NCBI GenBank assembly: GCA_030068525.1
Contig: JASJOS010000021.1
Location: forward strand, 1-64,000
From: Xanthocytophaga flava
GTDB lineage: Bacteria > Bacteroidota > Bacteroidia > Cytophagales > 172606-1
DNA: 64,000 nucleotides
Direction: 5' to 3'
The notes under the pieces are model-generated. The model was not told the origin of the DNA. It ran no database searches and saw only the letters and a program-made list of their open reading frames with translations. Shown piece by piece: positions 17,990 to 26,700 of the stretch. A program made the position numbers and the translations under genes. Position 1 is the stretch's first letter, and every line of letters starts with the position of its first letter.

Positions 17990-18319
17990 TGGCATCGGCT
18001 CTAAGATATCTCGTTCCGTCTCTGTCTGATAAACTTGTTTCTGCAATTGCTCTACCTTTTGCAAAAGCTCACTAACTGACACTGTTTTATCTTGCTGTTC
18101 GGGCAAATTTGATTGAGCAACCTGTTCATTCTTCCAACGATAGATCACCGAAGCAGATACGCTTCGTTTTCACTAATGCCTCGCTGCTGATTAATTTTGG
18201 CAGCACTTTGCCCAGCAAGAAGCATTTTTGAAGCCAATCTTCGAATGTATGAGATCTACTTCATTTTTGAAATCGGCACTGTATTTACTCCGTTTACTTG
18301 TTGTCTTTTTTGTTTTCAT
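17990..18319 (-). pseudogene. IS3-family orfA pseudogene
   Basis: Starts MKTKKTTSKRSKYSADFKNE at 18319, matching the start in the copy at 1-75, but breaks within 30 codons. Later pieces (RWKNEQVAQS-like, ELLQKVEQLQKQVYQ) are the usual HTH and leucine-zipper parts of OrfA in shifted frames. Confidence 0.75.
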
Positions 18320-18370
18320 GTACTTGCTAAGTTAAGCAAGTTATGTGTCCCGATTTTTAGGACCACCTCA

Positions 18371-18758
18371 GCTGATAGTCAAACAGAAAGTGAATGGTCT
18401 GAAAAAGTTCATTAAAGCATTAGAAGTAAATAAGCATGTTTGTGATAAGCATGTTAAAGCCCAGGCAACTCCACTTTCACTTTCCAGCAGTACAGTATTT
18501 TTTAAAGACATCTTCGAAAGCAGAAAGTTATGTTTCTAAGATAAGATGAATAGTTAGATAAGATGAATAGTAAGAAAAGACACAGAATAAGGCCTGTCAT
18601 CTATCAGATTAATTAAATAGCAGCTTAAAGGTAAGTACCATGCCGCAAATAGAATAAAGATAGGAACTTTGAGAAAACTTAGGGAGAGTGCTTTAAACTA
18701 CTATAAGGAGAGAGATGAACGGAATCTGAGAAAACACAATATTCCATAAAAACACATA
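18371..18758. other. intergenic, degenerate, with short tandem duplication
   Basis: No supported gene. Contains a duplication of AGATAAGATGAATAGT (about 18539-18570). Lies between the IS3 element and the 3' end of the mannan cluster. Confidence 0.5.
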
Positions 18759-19976
18759 TCATAACCCTTTATACAAAGACGCTGTATGTATAATCTCCAA
18801 ACAAGCTCTGCTATTATGATAAGGACACTTCCATAGACCCGCTTTATCCTGATTAACCATAGTACTGTAATCCGCCATGATAGCCCAGTACCATTCCCCA
18901 TGTGTATGGTCAATGCCATATTTTTTTACAAACTCCCAGCAATTCAGGGATTTGTCCAGAAAATGCGACTCATTGGTAAGCTGATATGCCTTAAAAAAGC
19001 CCACCATTGCTTCGGCCTGTACCCACCAGTGTTTTTCATACATCCAGTGATTGGATTGTGGTTCCAGTTCGTACCACATACCCCCATCTGTATCCAGACC
19101 TTTTTCAGAGGAACGGGCTAACGCAATCGATTTTTCACGAACCAGATTTAGTAGCATATGATCGTCTAGTAATTCCGCCGCTTCCATTAGCAACCAGGAT
19201 GCCTCGATATCATGTCCAAACGAGACAATATCCGATTTAGCTGTCCAGTCCTCATCAAAAAACAAAATCTGGTGATTGGTGTCCGGATCAATAATGTGGT
19301 GTGTAAAGATGGTCAGCAGGTGATAGGTCTGTCGTTTCAATACTTCATTTTTCCAGACTCTGTATAAGTTTGTATAGGCTTCCAGAATATGCAAATGTGT
19401 ATTCATGGTTTTCTTTTCATTGGCATCCTTTGCACTCAGGCGCAGATCGTCGGTTGTTTGCCACTCCCGGTTAAACGCCTCAAAATACCCACCTTTGTCA
19501 GGATCGTAACTATATTTCTCAATGAGTTCAAACAACTCAATAGCTGTATGCAGAGCTGTTGTAACACCTGTTGCCCTATAGTACTCTATCAGTCCGTAAA
19601 TGGTAAAGGAAAGAGCATAAATTTGTTTTTTAGTATCCAGCGGATTTCCTTCGTAATCCACAGACCAGTACACTCCCCCATAAACCGGATCAATGAAGTG
19701 ATCCAGAATGTAATGATAGGCTCTGTCTGCAATGATCAGATATTCCGGATTGGGAGTATACTGGTAGGCAGCTGAAAAGGTCCATAGTATTCTTGCATTC
19801 AGCACACTTCCTTTAGGGGCAGTAGGGTGGACGTTGTTATCTTCGTCAATTTGCCCGTAAAAGCCATCTTTTATGTCATCTACAGTGAAACGCCGCCAGT
19901 AATCCAGAATTGAAAATAATTCATTTTCAAGCTCTTTAGCATACGATTCGATAACAGTGGTAGATTGGGTCTGCAT
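18759..19976 (-). CDS. mannobiose (cellobiose) 2-epimerase, AGE family
   Basis: This is a cytoplasmic (alpha/alpha)6-barrel epimerase of 405 residues, the usual size of cellobiose/mannobiose 2-epimerases. Matching blocks are LDHFIDPVYGGVYWSVDYEG, KTMNTHLHILEAYTNLYRVW, DIVSFGHDIEASWLL, KHWWVQAEAMVGFF and HTHGEWYWAI, with the paired His residues of the active site in HTHLH, GHDIEAS and THGEW. It converts the reducing-end mannose of beta-1,4-mannobiose to glucose, giving the substrate of the adjacent GH130 enzyme. Same set and neighbours as the characterised Bacteroides fragilis operon. It is the last gene of the symporter-GH130-epimerase unit. Confidence 0.92.
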   Translation of the reverse strand: MQTQSTTVIESYAKELENELFSILDYWRRFTVDDIKDGFYGQIDEDNNVHPTAPKGSVLNARILWTFSAAYQYTPNPEYLIIADRAYHYILDHFIDPVYGGVYWSVDYEGNPLDTKKQIYALSFTIYGLIEYYRATGVTTALHTAIELFELIEKYSYDPDKGGYFEAFNREWQTTDDLRLSAKDANEKKTMNTHLHILEAYTNLYRVWKNEVLKRQTYHLLTIFTHHIIDPDTNHQILFFDEDWTAKSDIVSFGHDIEASWLLMEAAELLDDHMLLNLVREKSIALARSSEKGLDTDGGMWYELEPQSNHWMYEKHWWVQAEAMVGFFKAYQLTNESHFLDKSLNCWEFVKKYGIDHTHGEWYWAIMADYSTMVNQDKAGLWKCPYHNSRACLEIIHTASLYKGL

Positions 19977-20068
19977 TATATAGTTTGTTGTGTGTAAGCG
20001 GAATAGTCCTGTTGTGGGAACGGTTTTTGAACCTGCAACAGGACTTTATATAAATCATAACATTTGGA

Positions 20069-21277
20069 TCAGGCTACTCCATTTACTTCGGTAACAGTTG
20101 CACTCTTCAATGCTTTATTTTTAGCAATCAGATTGTTCAGTGTTTCTACAGACGCTGCTGACCGAAGCCCGTCTGCCGGAGTGTTGATTACATAATCAAG
20201 TAACTGAGGCAGTGTAGATGTGGCTACATGCATACGGGTATCTGACGAACCATAATAAATAAATATCGTGCCATCCTCATCCAGAATCCAGCCATTGCTA
20301 AAGGCAACATTGGATACATCCCCGATTCGTTCTTCACCTTCCGGAGCAATAAAATAACCTGCAGGTTTGTAGATAACTTTGGTCAGGTCATTGAGATCTG
20401 TCATAAAGACATACAATGTATACCGCAATCCTGCTGCTGTGTTACGTACCCCATGGGCCAGATGGAGCCATCCGTATTGAGTTTTGATGGGAGCAGGACC
20501 CAAACCATTTTTTGCTTCATAGATGGTATGGTATCTGCGTTCGTCCACAATAAATTCTTTTTCAATCACCGCATTCTCTATGGAAGGTGCCAAACCAAAG
20601 CCTATCCCACCACCGGTACCTGCATCGATAAATCCATCCTGAGGACGGGTATAGAAAGCATATTTTCCATCTACAAATTCAGGGTGAAGTACCACATTGC
20701 GTTGTTGTGGAGAAGGTGTTTTCAGATCAGCCAGACGTTCCCAGTGAACCAGGTCTTTTGTGCGGGCAATACCACATTGTGCCACAGCAGAAGATAAATC
20801 CCCTTTGGGTGCATTTGGATCTTTGCGTTCGGTACAGAACAACCCATATACCCATCCATCTTCGTGTTGGGTAAGACGCATATCATACACATTTGTATCC
20901 GGGTCGCTGGTTTCCGGCATCACAATGGGATAATCCCAGAACCGAAAGTTATCGATGCCGTTGGGACTTTCTGCTACGGCAAAGAATGATTTGCGGTCAT
21001 TGCCTTCCACACGAGCTACCATAATGTATGTATCCTTCCATTTCATGGCCCCTGCATTAAAGGCCGCATTAATGCCAATGCGTTCCATCAGATACGGATT
21101 GGTTTCAGGATTCAGGTCATAGCGCCAGAAAAGGGGAGCATGCTGACCGGTAAGAACCGGATGTACATACTTATCAAAGATTCCATTGCCTGGAGTGATT
21201 TTCGTGTTCCGGCGCGAGATCAGTTCCTCATATGTCGCTTTTAGTTGAGAGAGTCGTTCTTTAAATTGAAGTGTCAT
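20069..21277 (-). CDS. GH130 4-O-beta-mannosyl-glucose phosphorylase
   Basis: This is a cytoplasmic five-bladed propeller enzyme of 402 residues. It splits mannosyl-beta-1,4-glucose with phosphate into mannose-1-phosphate and glucose. GH130 signatures: [42 protein letters not shown] with the catalytic Asp, [31 protein letters not shown] and YTRPQDGF. The long N-terminal helix region ([18 protein letters not shown]) and the [11 protein letters not shown] loop favour GH130 subfamily 1. Located between the symporter (83 bp) and the epimerase, exactly the gene set of the mannan pathway. No signal peptide, in agreement with intracellular action. Confidence 0.93.
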   Translation of the reverse strand: MTLQFKERLSQLKATYEELISRRNTKITPGNGIFDKYVHPVLTGQHAPLFWRYDLNPETNPYLMERIGINAAFNAGAMKWKDTYIMVARVEGNDRKSFFAVAESPNGIDNFRFWDYPIVMPETSDPDTNVYDMRLTQHEDGWVYGLFCTERKDPNAPKGDLSSAVAQCGIARTKDLVHWERLADLKTPSPQQRNVVLHPEFVDGKYAFYTRPQDGFIDAGTGGGIGFGLAPSIENAVIEKEFIVDERRYHTIYEAKNGLGPAPIKTQYGWLHLAHGVRNTAAGLRYTLYVFMTDLNDLTKVIYKPAGYFIAPEGEERIGDVSNVAFSNGWILDEDGTIFIYYGSSDTRMHVATSTLPQLLDYVINTPADGLRSAASVETLNNLIAKNKALKSATVTEVNGVA

Positions 21278-21359
21278 GGGTAACGTTGATAAGATATTGA
21301 TACGTGCTTTACTATAAACTGAAATACTAGACCTTACCTGTCACCGGAGTGCATGCTTC

Positions 21360-23234
21360 TCAGATGAGGGCAGAGGTCTGGTTTGTCGTCTGTTCTGTTT
21401 TTTCGATTTCCTGTGTATGTAGTTTGTCCCACCAGGTCTTCTTTAAGATCACAGCACAAATAGCCAGAACCACACTTGTAATGGTAAGTGGAATCCATTG
21501 CATCAGTACCAGATACATAGGCCATATGGTGAGTGCAGTCTGAGCAATAATGCCGACTACCACATTGAATACATCCAGAGTAAAGTTTTTATTGGCTTCA
21601 AAGGTGGGATCTTCCTGAACTACCAGTTCATGAACAGGTTTCCAGAAGCCCCAGGGTCTTACTGTTTTATAGAATTTCTTTAGCGTTTCTGTATCCGTAG
21701 GTTCCGTAAGTAAAGTTCCCAGAATACAGCCACCAAAGGAGATTGCCAGCAATAGTGGGAAATAATACAAATCAAGAGTATTATTAAAAATAGTAGGGAA
21801 TGTCATAGCAGGAATCATACCAGCTACCATTCCCCAGAAGAAACCATAGCCGTTGAATCGCCACCAGTGCCATTTTAGTACATTTGCTGCGATATAGCTA
21901 CCATATAAGGCAGAAACAATCCACTGTAATACGCTGTTTACATCTTTGGCAAACAAACCCAGAATAATGCTCAGAATAATGAAGAATATCCCTGTAGCAT
22001 AGTTCATAGTACTGATTTGCTGATTGGTAGCATTCGGTTTAATATACTTTAAGTAAATATCGTTGACTGTATAGGCCTGAGCAGCATTCAATGTCCCGGC
22101 AAAAGAGCCTTTAAATGCCCCCAACAGACCTGCCAGCAACAGACCCATCAAACCTACCGGGACAAAATTATTGATGGCAGAGGGCAGAATTTTCTCAAAG
22201 TCAATACCATTGGCTGATCTCAGATTCAGTTGATCATAGAACAGAATAGCTAACACAGTCAAGCCAATGATAATCAAATAGCGGATAGGGAGTAACACAA
22301 TAGATACAAATCCACTCATTTTGGCTGCTTCCTGAGGCGTTTTGGTTGATAGAACTTTCTGCATGTCATAATTTGGAGTAGGTCCGGCCAGACTGGCTAA
22401 AACTCCTTTAAACAACATCAGGGAGAAGAAAATGCTGAAGGGAGAATAGCCGTCACTTTTGATTTTTTCATTTACTTCTGACAGAATGCCTGACCAGTCC
22501 AGATCCAGATTCCATCCAAAAAATGGACTATACCATCCATTGGGTACATTCAAATGATTGACGCTCAGATTGTGCATAGCGATATACGCAATCACAACCG
22601 ATACTACCAGCATAATAAAATACTGGATTACATCCGCCCATACAATACTGGACATACCCCCCAGAATGGCATAGAAACCAGCTATTAATGTCAGAATAAT
22701 ACCATAGAAATGAGGAATATAGGCAGTAGGTACTTCAAAAGGAACATAGGGTGCTACCAGATTCCAGGGAATAAATATCTCGACAAATTTGCCTAATCCT
22801 ACAAACCCATAGGCCAGAAAACCCATGGCGGCAATCAACGCAAACGCTACTACCACACTATGAGAAAGTTTGGAGTCTTTTCCATTGCCAAAACGTGTAA
22901 TCATCCATTCTGCTCCTGTAGACACTCCGGATCGGCGTATCCACACAGACAGGTACATCATCAGAAAAACTTGATTAAACACAGGCCATAACCAGGGTAT
23001 CCACACACTTTTGAGACCGTATACAAAGGCAAGCGCTACCATCCACATTGTACCCGAAATATCAAACATACCTGAAGCATTGGAGAGGCATAACATATAC
23101 CAGGGCAACGAATTGCCTCCCAGCAGGTATTCTTCTTTATTTTCTTTCGCCTTTTTGCGCAATACCAGCCCGATCACTACTACAGCGAGCAGATAAATAA
23201 GGATAATAAGAATGTCAATGGATTGTAGTTTCAT
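21360..23234 (-). CDS. sodium/solute symporter (SSS family), probable mannobiose importer
   Basis: The protein has 624 residues with about 14 transmembrane helices. The N-terminal helix is followed by EEYLLGGNSLPWYMLCLSNASG, the standard SSS motif; later GLMGLLLAGLLGAFKGSFAGTLNAA contains the sodium-site region. The C-terminal extra helices and polar tail (WWDKLHTQEIEK) are usual for the longer Bacteroidota members. The gene precedes GH130 by 82 bp. In the B. fragilis mannan operon the equivalent gene is annotated as the sugar symporter, so import of mannobiose is inferred from context. Confidence 0.88.
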   Translation of the reverse strand: MKLQSIDILIILIYLLAVVVIGLVLRKKAKENKEEYLLGGNSLPWYMLCLSNASGMFDISGTMWMVALAFVYGLKSVWIPWLWPVFNQVFLMMYLSVWIRRSGVSTGAEWMITRFGNGKDSKLSHSVVVAFALIAAMGFLAYGFVGLGKFVEIFIPWNLVAPYVPFEVPTAYIPHFYGIILTLIAGFYAILGGMSSIVWADVIQYFIMLVVSVVIAYIAMHNLSVNHLNVPNGWYSPFFGWNLDLDWSGILSEVNEKIKSDGYSPFSIFFSLMLFKGVLASLAGPTPNYDMQKVLSTKTPQEAAKMSGFVSIVLLPIRYLIIIGLTVLAILFYDQLNLRSANGIDFEKILPSAINNFVPVGLMGLLLAGLLGAFKGSFAGTLNAAQAYTVNDIYLKYIKPNATNQQISTMNYATGIFFIILSIILGLFAKDVNSVLQWIVSALYGSYIAANVLKWHWWRFNGYGFFWGMVAGMIPAMTFPTIFNNTLDLYYFPLLLAISFGGCILGTLLTEPTDTETLKKFYKTVRPWGFWKPVHELVVQEDPTFEANKNFTLDVFNVVVGIIAQTALTIWPMYLVLMQWIPLTITSVVLAICAVILKKTWWDKLHTQEIEKTEQTTNQTSALI

Positions 23235-23267
23235 GAAATAACGAGGAGTAACAGATTGTGATTAATG

Positions 23268-23303
23268 ACTCAGATAGTTCAGACACTTTTACCTGATCTG
23301 AGT
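23268..23303. promoter_or_regulatory. candidate operator upstream of the symporter operon
   Basis: ACTCAGAT (23268-23275) and ATCTGAGT (23296-23303) form an exact 8-bp inverted repeat 35-70 bp before the symporter start. It is a plausible regulator site for the symporter-GH130-epimerase unit; which protein binds is unknown. Confidence 0.4.
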
Positions 23304-23324
23304 ACCGTAGATAACTGCGAAAAT

Positions 23325-23361
23325 AAAAATGTTATTGATCCGAAAATCAGATCAATAACAT
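23325..23361 (-). terminator. rho-independent terminator between GH26 and symporter genes
   Basis: A perfect 12-bp stem (ATGTTATTGATC / GATCAATAACAT) with a 9-nt loop is followed on the minus strand by TTTTTATTTT. It ends the GH26 transcript and separates it from the downstream operon. Confidence 0.8.
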
Positions 23362-23514
23362 ACTTCCTTAAATCTACTTTTCTTAATCATCCCTTTTATA
23401 AACTGGTTGCTGGTTCTTAAAACACAAGATGTATACTGTCCTGGAGATTGTCTACTATAGCATAAAAGCGCTCAACATGCTTATTTTGTAACCTTTACGA
23501 TAGGTAGCCTCTTC

Positions 23515-24633
23515 TTACTTCCGTTTAGCGCCTGTGCCGGATTTATATACTTGTTCCTGTGCAACTTTCTTTTCAAATAATACTTTAGGCATTTTAGAGA
23601 ATGTTTGAAAATCCGCTGCATTGGCATGACCCGGATACGGAGCATAGTGGTGCTTTGTATTGGCGTTTCTCCAAACCAGGACATATGATAACGGATAATC
23701 TTTCACCATAGGATATACAATGGATGTCCACCAGTTCTTCTCTGTAAGGCTTTCCAATCCTGTCTCTGTTAGTGCACATACTTTATTGTGGATCTTTCCG
23801 ATTTCTGTGAGGTCGGTAAGCATTCTTCGTGTATTGGCCACAAAGTTTGCATTCTCTTTGGGGGCATCCCGGTGATACGTGTCAAATCCAATAATATCAA
23901 TGTATGTATCACCCGGATAGCGTTCCAGAAAATCTTCCTTTGAAGAGAATTCTGCACTTGAATACGCATACAGGACGTTATGAACACCCTGTTCCTGCAA
24001 AAAACGTTCGGTAAAGCGCCACAAGGCAATGTATTCTTCAGGGGTTGATTCCTTTTTACCCCACCAGAACCAGCTACCTGTATGTTCATGGTAAGGTCTG
24101 AATATAACAGGGATGGGTGTTCCGTTTTCTGTTTTTAAGCTTTTCAGAAAGTCAGCCACAATGACCAGCCAGCTTTTAAATGTAGCATGTGATTCTCCGC
24201 CAGGTAATATGTATTTGATTGTGGGAGTTTCATCCCAGGAGCTTTTACCATTATAAGGGTTATTCAAATGCCAGCTGACTGTATTGATACAGCCTTTTTT
24301 ATAGGCAAACCGAATGTATTCACGGATTTTCTGAAAAGGCACACTGTCGAGGTTTTCTGTCTTTCCGGTTTCGATGTGACCCAGGTCCCAGCCCATCACT
24401 GCCGGATATTGTCCGGTTACGCTTTGCACATCTGACCTGCCTGCTACACCTCTCCAGCCAACTCCATAGGCCAGGTCATCCTGATGGCCAAACAGGATTC
24501 CCTTTTGTACCAGTTGCTGCAGGTGTATATACAGATTACGTGTTTCAGGAGTACACAAAGAATCCACTGGCATCGACTGGCAATAGGTAGTCAGGCCAAT
24601 GAAAAAAAAGCAAAGTACTAATCGTGAAAACAT
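23515..24633 (-). CDS. GH26 beta-mannanase, secreted
   Basis: The enzyme has about 372 residues; the ATG at 24633 is chosen because it places a signal peptide (FSRLVLCFFFIGLTTYC) at the N-terminus, whereas the longer frame adds 36 non-signal residues. GH26 blocks: GILFGHQDDLAYGVGW, GWDLGHIETG, SWHLNNPYNG, PVIFRPYHEHTGSWFWWG with the acid/base Glu, and CALTETGLESL with the nucleophile Glu. It cuts beta-1,4-mannan to mannobiose, which feeds the symporter, epimerase and GH130. It is transcribed away from the AraC gene and has its own terminator. Confidence 0.93.
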   Translation of the reverse strand: MFSRLVLCFFFIGLTTYCQSMPVDSLCTPETRNLYIHLQQLVQKGILFGHQDDLAYGVGWRGVAGRSDVQSVTGQYPAVMGWDLGHIETGKTENLDSVPFQKIREYIRFAYKKGCINTVSWHLNNPYNGKSSWDETPTIKYILPGGESHATFKSWLVIVADFLKSLKTENGTPIPVIFRPYHEHTGSWFWWGKKESTPEEYIALWRFTERFLQEQGVHNVLYAYSSAEFSSKEDFLERYPGDTYIDIIGFDTYHRDAPKENANFVANTRRMLTDLTEIGKIHNKVCALTETGLESLTEKNWWTSIVYPMVKDYPLSYVLVWRNANTKHHYAPYPGHANAADFQTFSKMPKVLFEKKVAQEQVYKSGTGAKRK

Positions 24634-24717
24634 ATACCTGAGACTGGATAGACTGAATGAAATAACTCTTGTTGTAACTGGATACAAAGCTATTTGCTTT
24701 TTATAGGTCATATATAG

Positions 24718-24905
24718 TACAATATTATCTTTTTGTTCCATAAAATTATACTAACCTTCGCCCTGCTAGAATAGAGCATGGTTTTGTTTCTTACTTATCT
24801 GTGATATTATTTGATTATTCTAATAATGACATGTTTTTTTTTAGATATATTTGAGCGTTTTTAATTTAATAGATTGACTGGTTAATAATACAATATTATC
24901 TTTTT
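24718..24905. promoter_or_regulatory. 17-bp direct repeat in the GH26-AraC divergent promoter region
   Basis: TACAATATTATCTTTTT occurs at 24718-24734 and again at 24889-24905, once near each promoter. The copies are 171 bp apart, the second ending 8 bp before the AraC start. Paired direct sites are the usual binding pattern of AraC-family regulators, so these are candidate operators for the divergent gene. Confidence 0.5.
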
Positions 24906-24912
24906 TTGATAT

Positions 24913-25785
24913 ATGATACACCTTTATCATGAGGTTACTCCTCTGACTCCTTATGATTGTTTTACCATTTTTGAGCGATTCAAAACAGATTTTAACTTTC
25001 CTTTTCATTACCATGAAGAGTTTGAATTGAATCTGATATTGAATGCATCCAATGCCAAACGGGTAATAGGAGATCATAGCGGAGTGATAGGGGACTATGA
25101 ACTGGTACTGGTAGGAAGTAATTTGCCTCATGCGTGGTTTACGCATCAGTGCAAAAGTGAACAGATACATGAAGTGACCATTCAGTTTCACAGAGACTTT
25201 CTGGATGCTAAATTTTTACAACGCAATCAGCTGGTATTTATTAAAAACATGCTGGAACAATCCAGCCGGGGAATATCCTTCTCGAAAGAAACCATCATGG
25301 CCATAAAAGACCGTTTGATTAATCTGACTCGTAAAAGTGGCTTTGATTCGGTACTTGAACTGATGTCTATTCTACATGATTTGTCTATCTCCAGAAATAT
25401 ACAGGCACTTTCTACCAGTTCGTTTGCACAGGAGCAGCATTCCTATAACAGCCGTCGTATCCGAAAGGCGTTTGAATATATGCAGGTTAATTGTGAACGT
25501 GAAATTACGTTGAAAGAGGTGGCAGATCTGGTGGGCATGACAGAAGTATCGTTTTGTCGGTTTATCAAAAAACGTACAGGCAAGACATTTGTCGAAAGTC
25601 TGAATCAGATTCGTCTGGGATATGCCTGTCGTATGCTGATTGACAGTACCCAATCCATTGCTGAAATATCGTATAAGTGTGGGTTCAATAATCTATCCTA
25701 CTTCAATCGCCTGTTTAAAAAGCAGAAAGGATGTACTCCTAAAAAATTCAGAGAAAATTTCTCTGGTACCCGTGCTTTTATATAA
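24913..25785 (+). CDS. AraC-family regulator of the mannan cluster
   Basis: The protein has 290 residues. The N-terminal cupin-like sensor has FPFHYHEEFELNLILNA and GSNLPHAWFTHQ, typical of sugar-responsive AraC proteins. The C-terminal DNA-binding part shows EITLKEVADLVGMTEVSFCRF and SIAEISYKCGFNNLSYFNRLF. The gene is divergent from the GH26 mannanase and is the only regulator in the cluster, so it probably responds to manno-oligosaccharide and controls GH26 and perhaps the symporter unit. Direct repeats in the shared intergenic region are candidate sites. Confidence 0.92.
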   Translation: MIHLYHEVTPLTPYDCFTIFERFKTDFNFPFHYHEEFELNLILNASNAKRVIGDHSGVIGDYELVLVGSNLPHAWFTHQCKSEQIHEVTIQFHRDFLDAKFLQRNQLVFIKNMLEQSSRGISFSKETIMAIKDRLINLTRKSGFDSVLELMSILHDLSISRNIQALSTSSFAQEQHSYNSRRIRKAFEYMQVNCEREITLKEVADLVGMTEVSFCRFIKKRTGKTFVESLNQIRLGYACRMLIDSTQSIAEISYKCGFNNLSYFNRLFKKQKGCTPKKFRENFSGTRAFI

Positions 25786-25977
25786 GCTATTTTAGTGTTT
25801 TTGATACGTATTCTTTTCTTTATTTTTCTCTTTTACTGACTTTTGCAAGTCAGTCTGTAGTGCTTTTGTATGGGTGGATAGTAAAGCTAGTATAGACTTT
25901 TTGTATTTAAACAAACTTGTTAATGAACTTCTTTGATTTTAACAGCATTGAGGGTAAGTTCAAAAGGTGTATAGTAG

Positions 25978-26157
25978 TATGGTCTGGTAAGAACAGGTCA
26001 TTACTTTACTGCTTTGGCGAATAAGTATTCTCAGACAGAAGCTATCAGACCTGAGAGCCATAGTATCAAAACAGGCGTTGTCAATCCGATTCCTGTTGTG
26101 CCGATTCCATTAACAGAAGCGCAGTCCTGGGGACTTACTCAGAATTCCGGATATTAA
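25978..26157 (+). pseudogene. SusD-family C-terminal relic
   Basis: The frame YGLVRTGHYFTALANKYSQT ... VVPIPLTEAQSWGLTQNSGY ends at TAA. LVRTG(R/H) and PIP-x-(S/T)-E-x(6)-L-x-QN-x-GY are the standard C-terminal blocks of SusD/RagB proteins. Stop codons lie directly upstream, so only the last 59 codons survive. A strong terminator follows at 26194. It suggests that a complete susCD pair once lay between the AraC gene and this point. Confidence 0.7.
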
Positions 26158-26193
26158 TTGGTAGTAAACTATAGGTGTAAGTCTTTTACCCTG

Positions 26194-26226
26194 AAAAGCC
26201 TGTCATGAGTGACAGGCTTTTTTCGT
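26194..26226 (+). terminator. rho-independent terminator after the SusD relic
   Basis: AAAAGCCTGTC ATGAGT GACAGGCTTTTTT: an 11-bp stem with a T run. Confidence 0.85.
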
Positions 26227-26700
26227 TTTTACACTCCATTCCAAAGTCTTTTTTGTATCATAATTTGTCAACCTGACACACTAAAATAGAAAGTGACAGA
26301 TACAGTCGTAAATTTTGTATGATAACCAGAGAGAGAAATTTTAAAGGAAGCTTCAGATTCATCTTTTTAAGTACTTTTTCGTTCTCTGTATTTTACAAGG
26401 CTTACTAGGTTATAGTAAGTTTTATACTGTTTATATATTGATTATCAGTTTATTGTATGTTATATGATAGTACTATATCTATTGAATATAGTATATCAAC
26501 TTGAGTAAGCTCAGAGGGGATTGTAAATCTGAAAATGGAGTAGGAAATTGTATTTTATATATTTTTTAATGATACTATATCAAGAAAGTAGTCGATCGAA
26601 TATGCTTTTTTGTGTTATAGTTGGATAAAATAGTGCTATAATAATATGCAGAAGAAAGGAGAAATTTGTAACAAAAATATATTAATTATAAATATTCCTT
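26227..26700. other. upstream region of the susC operon
   Basis: This 474-bp region is very AT-rich and has no gene. It presumably holds the promoter of the susC-susD-IPT operon. No clear TTTG/TAnnTTTG pair at the proper spacing was found by eye. Confidence 0.4.

Larger units (their letters stand above)
16898..18370 (-). mobile_element. IS3-family insertion sequence, full length but decayed
   Basis: Both ends carry inverted repeats: TGAGGTGGTCCTAAAAATC at the left and its complement at 18352-18370, giving 1473 bp, typical of IS3. The transposase frames run on the minus strand and are broken. No matching target-site duplication is visible (GTA versus GCT). The right end is the same as at 1-126, so two copies lie in the same orientation about 17 kb apart. 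Confidence 0.88.
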
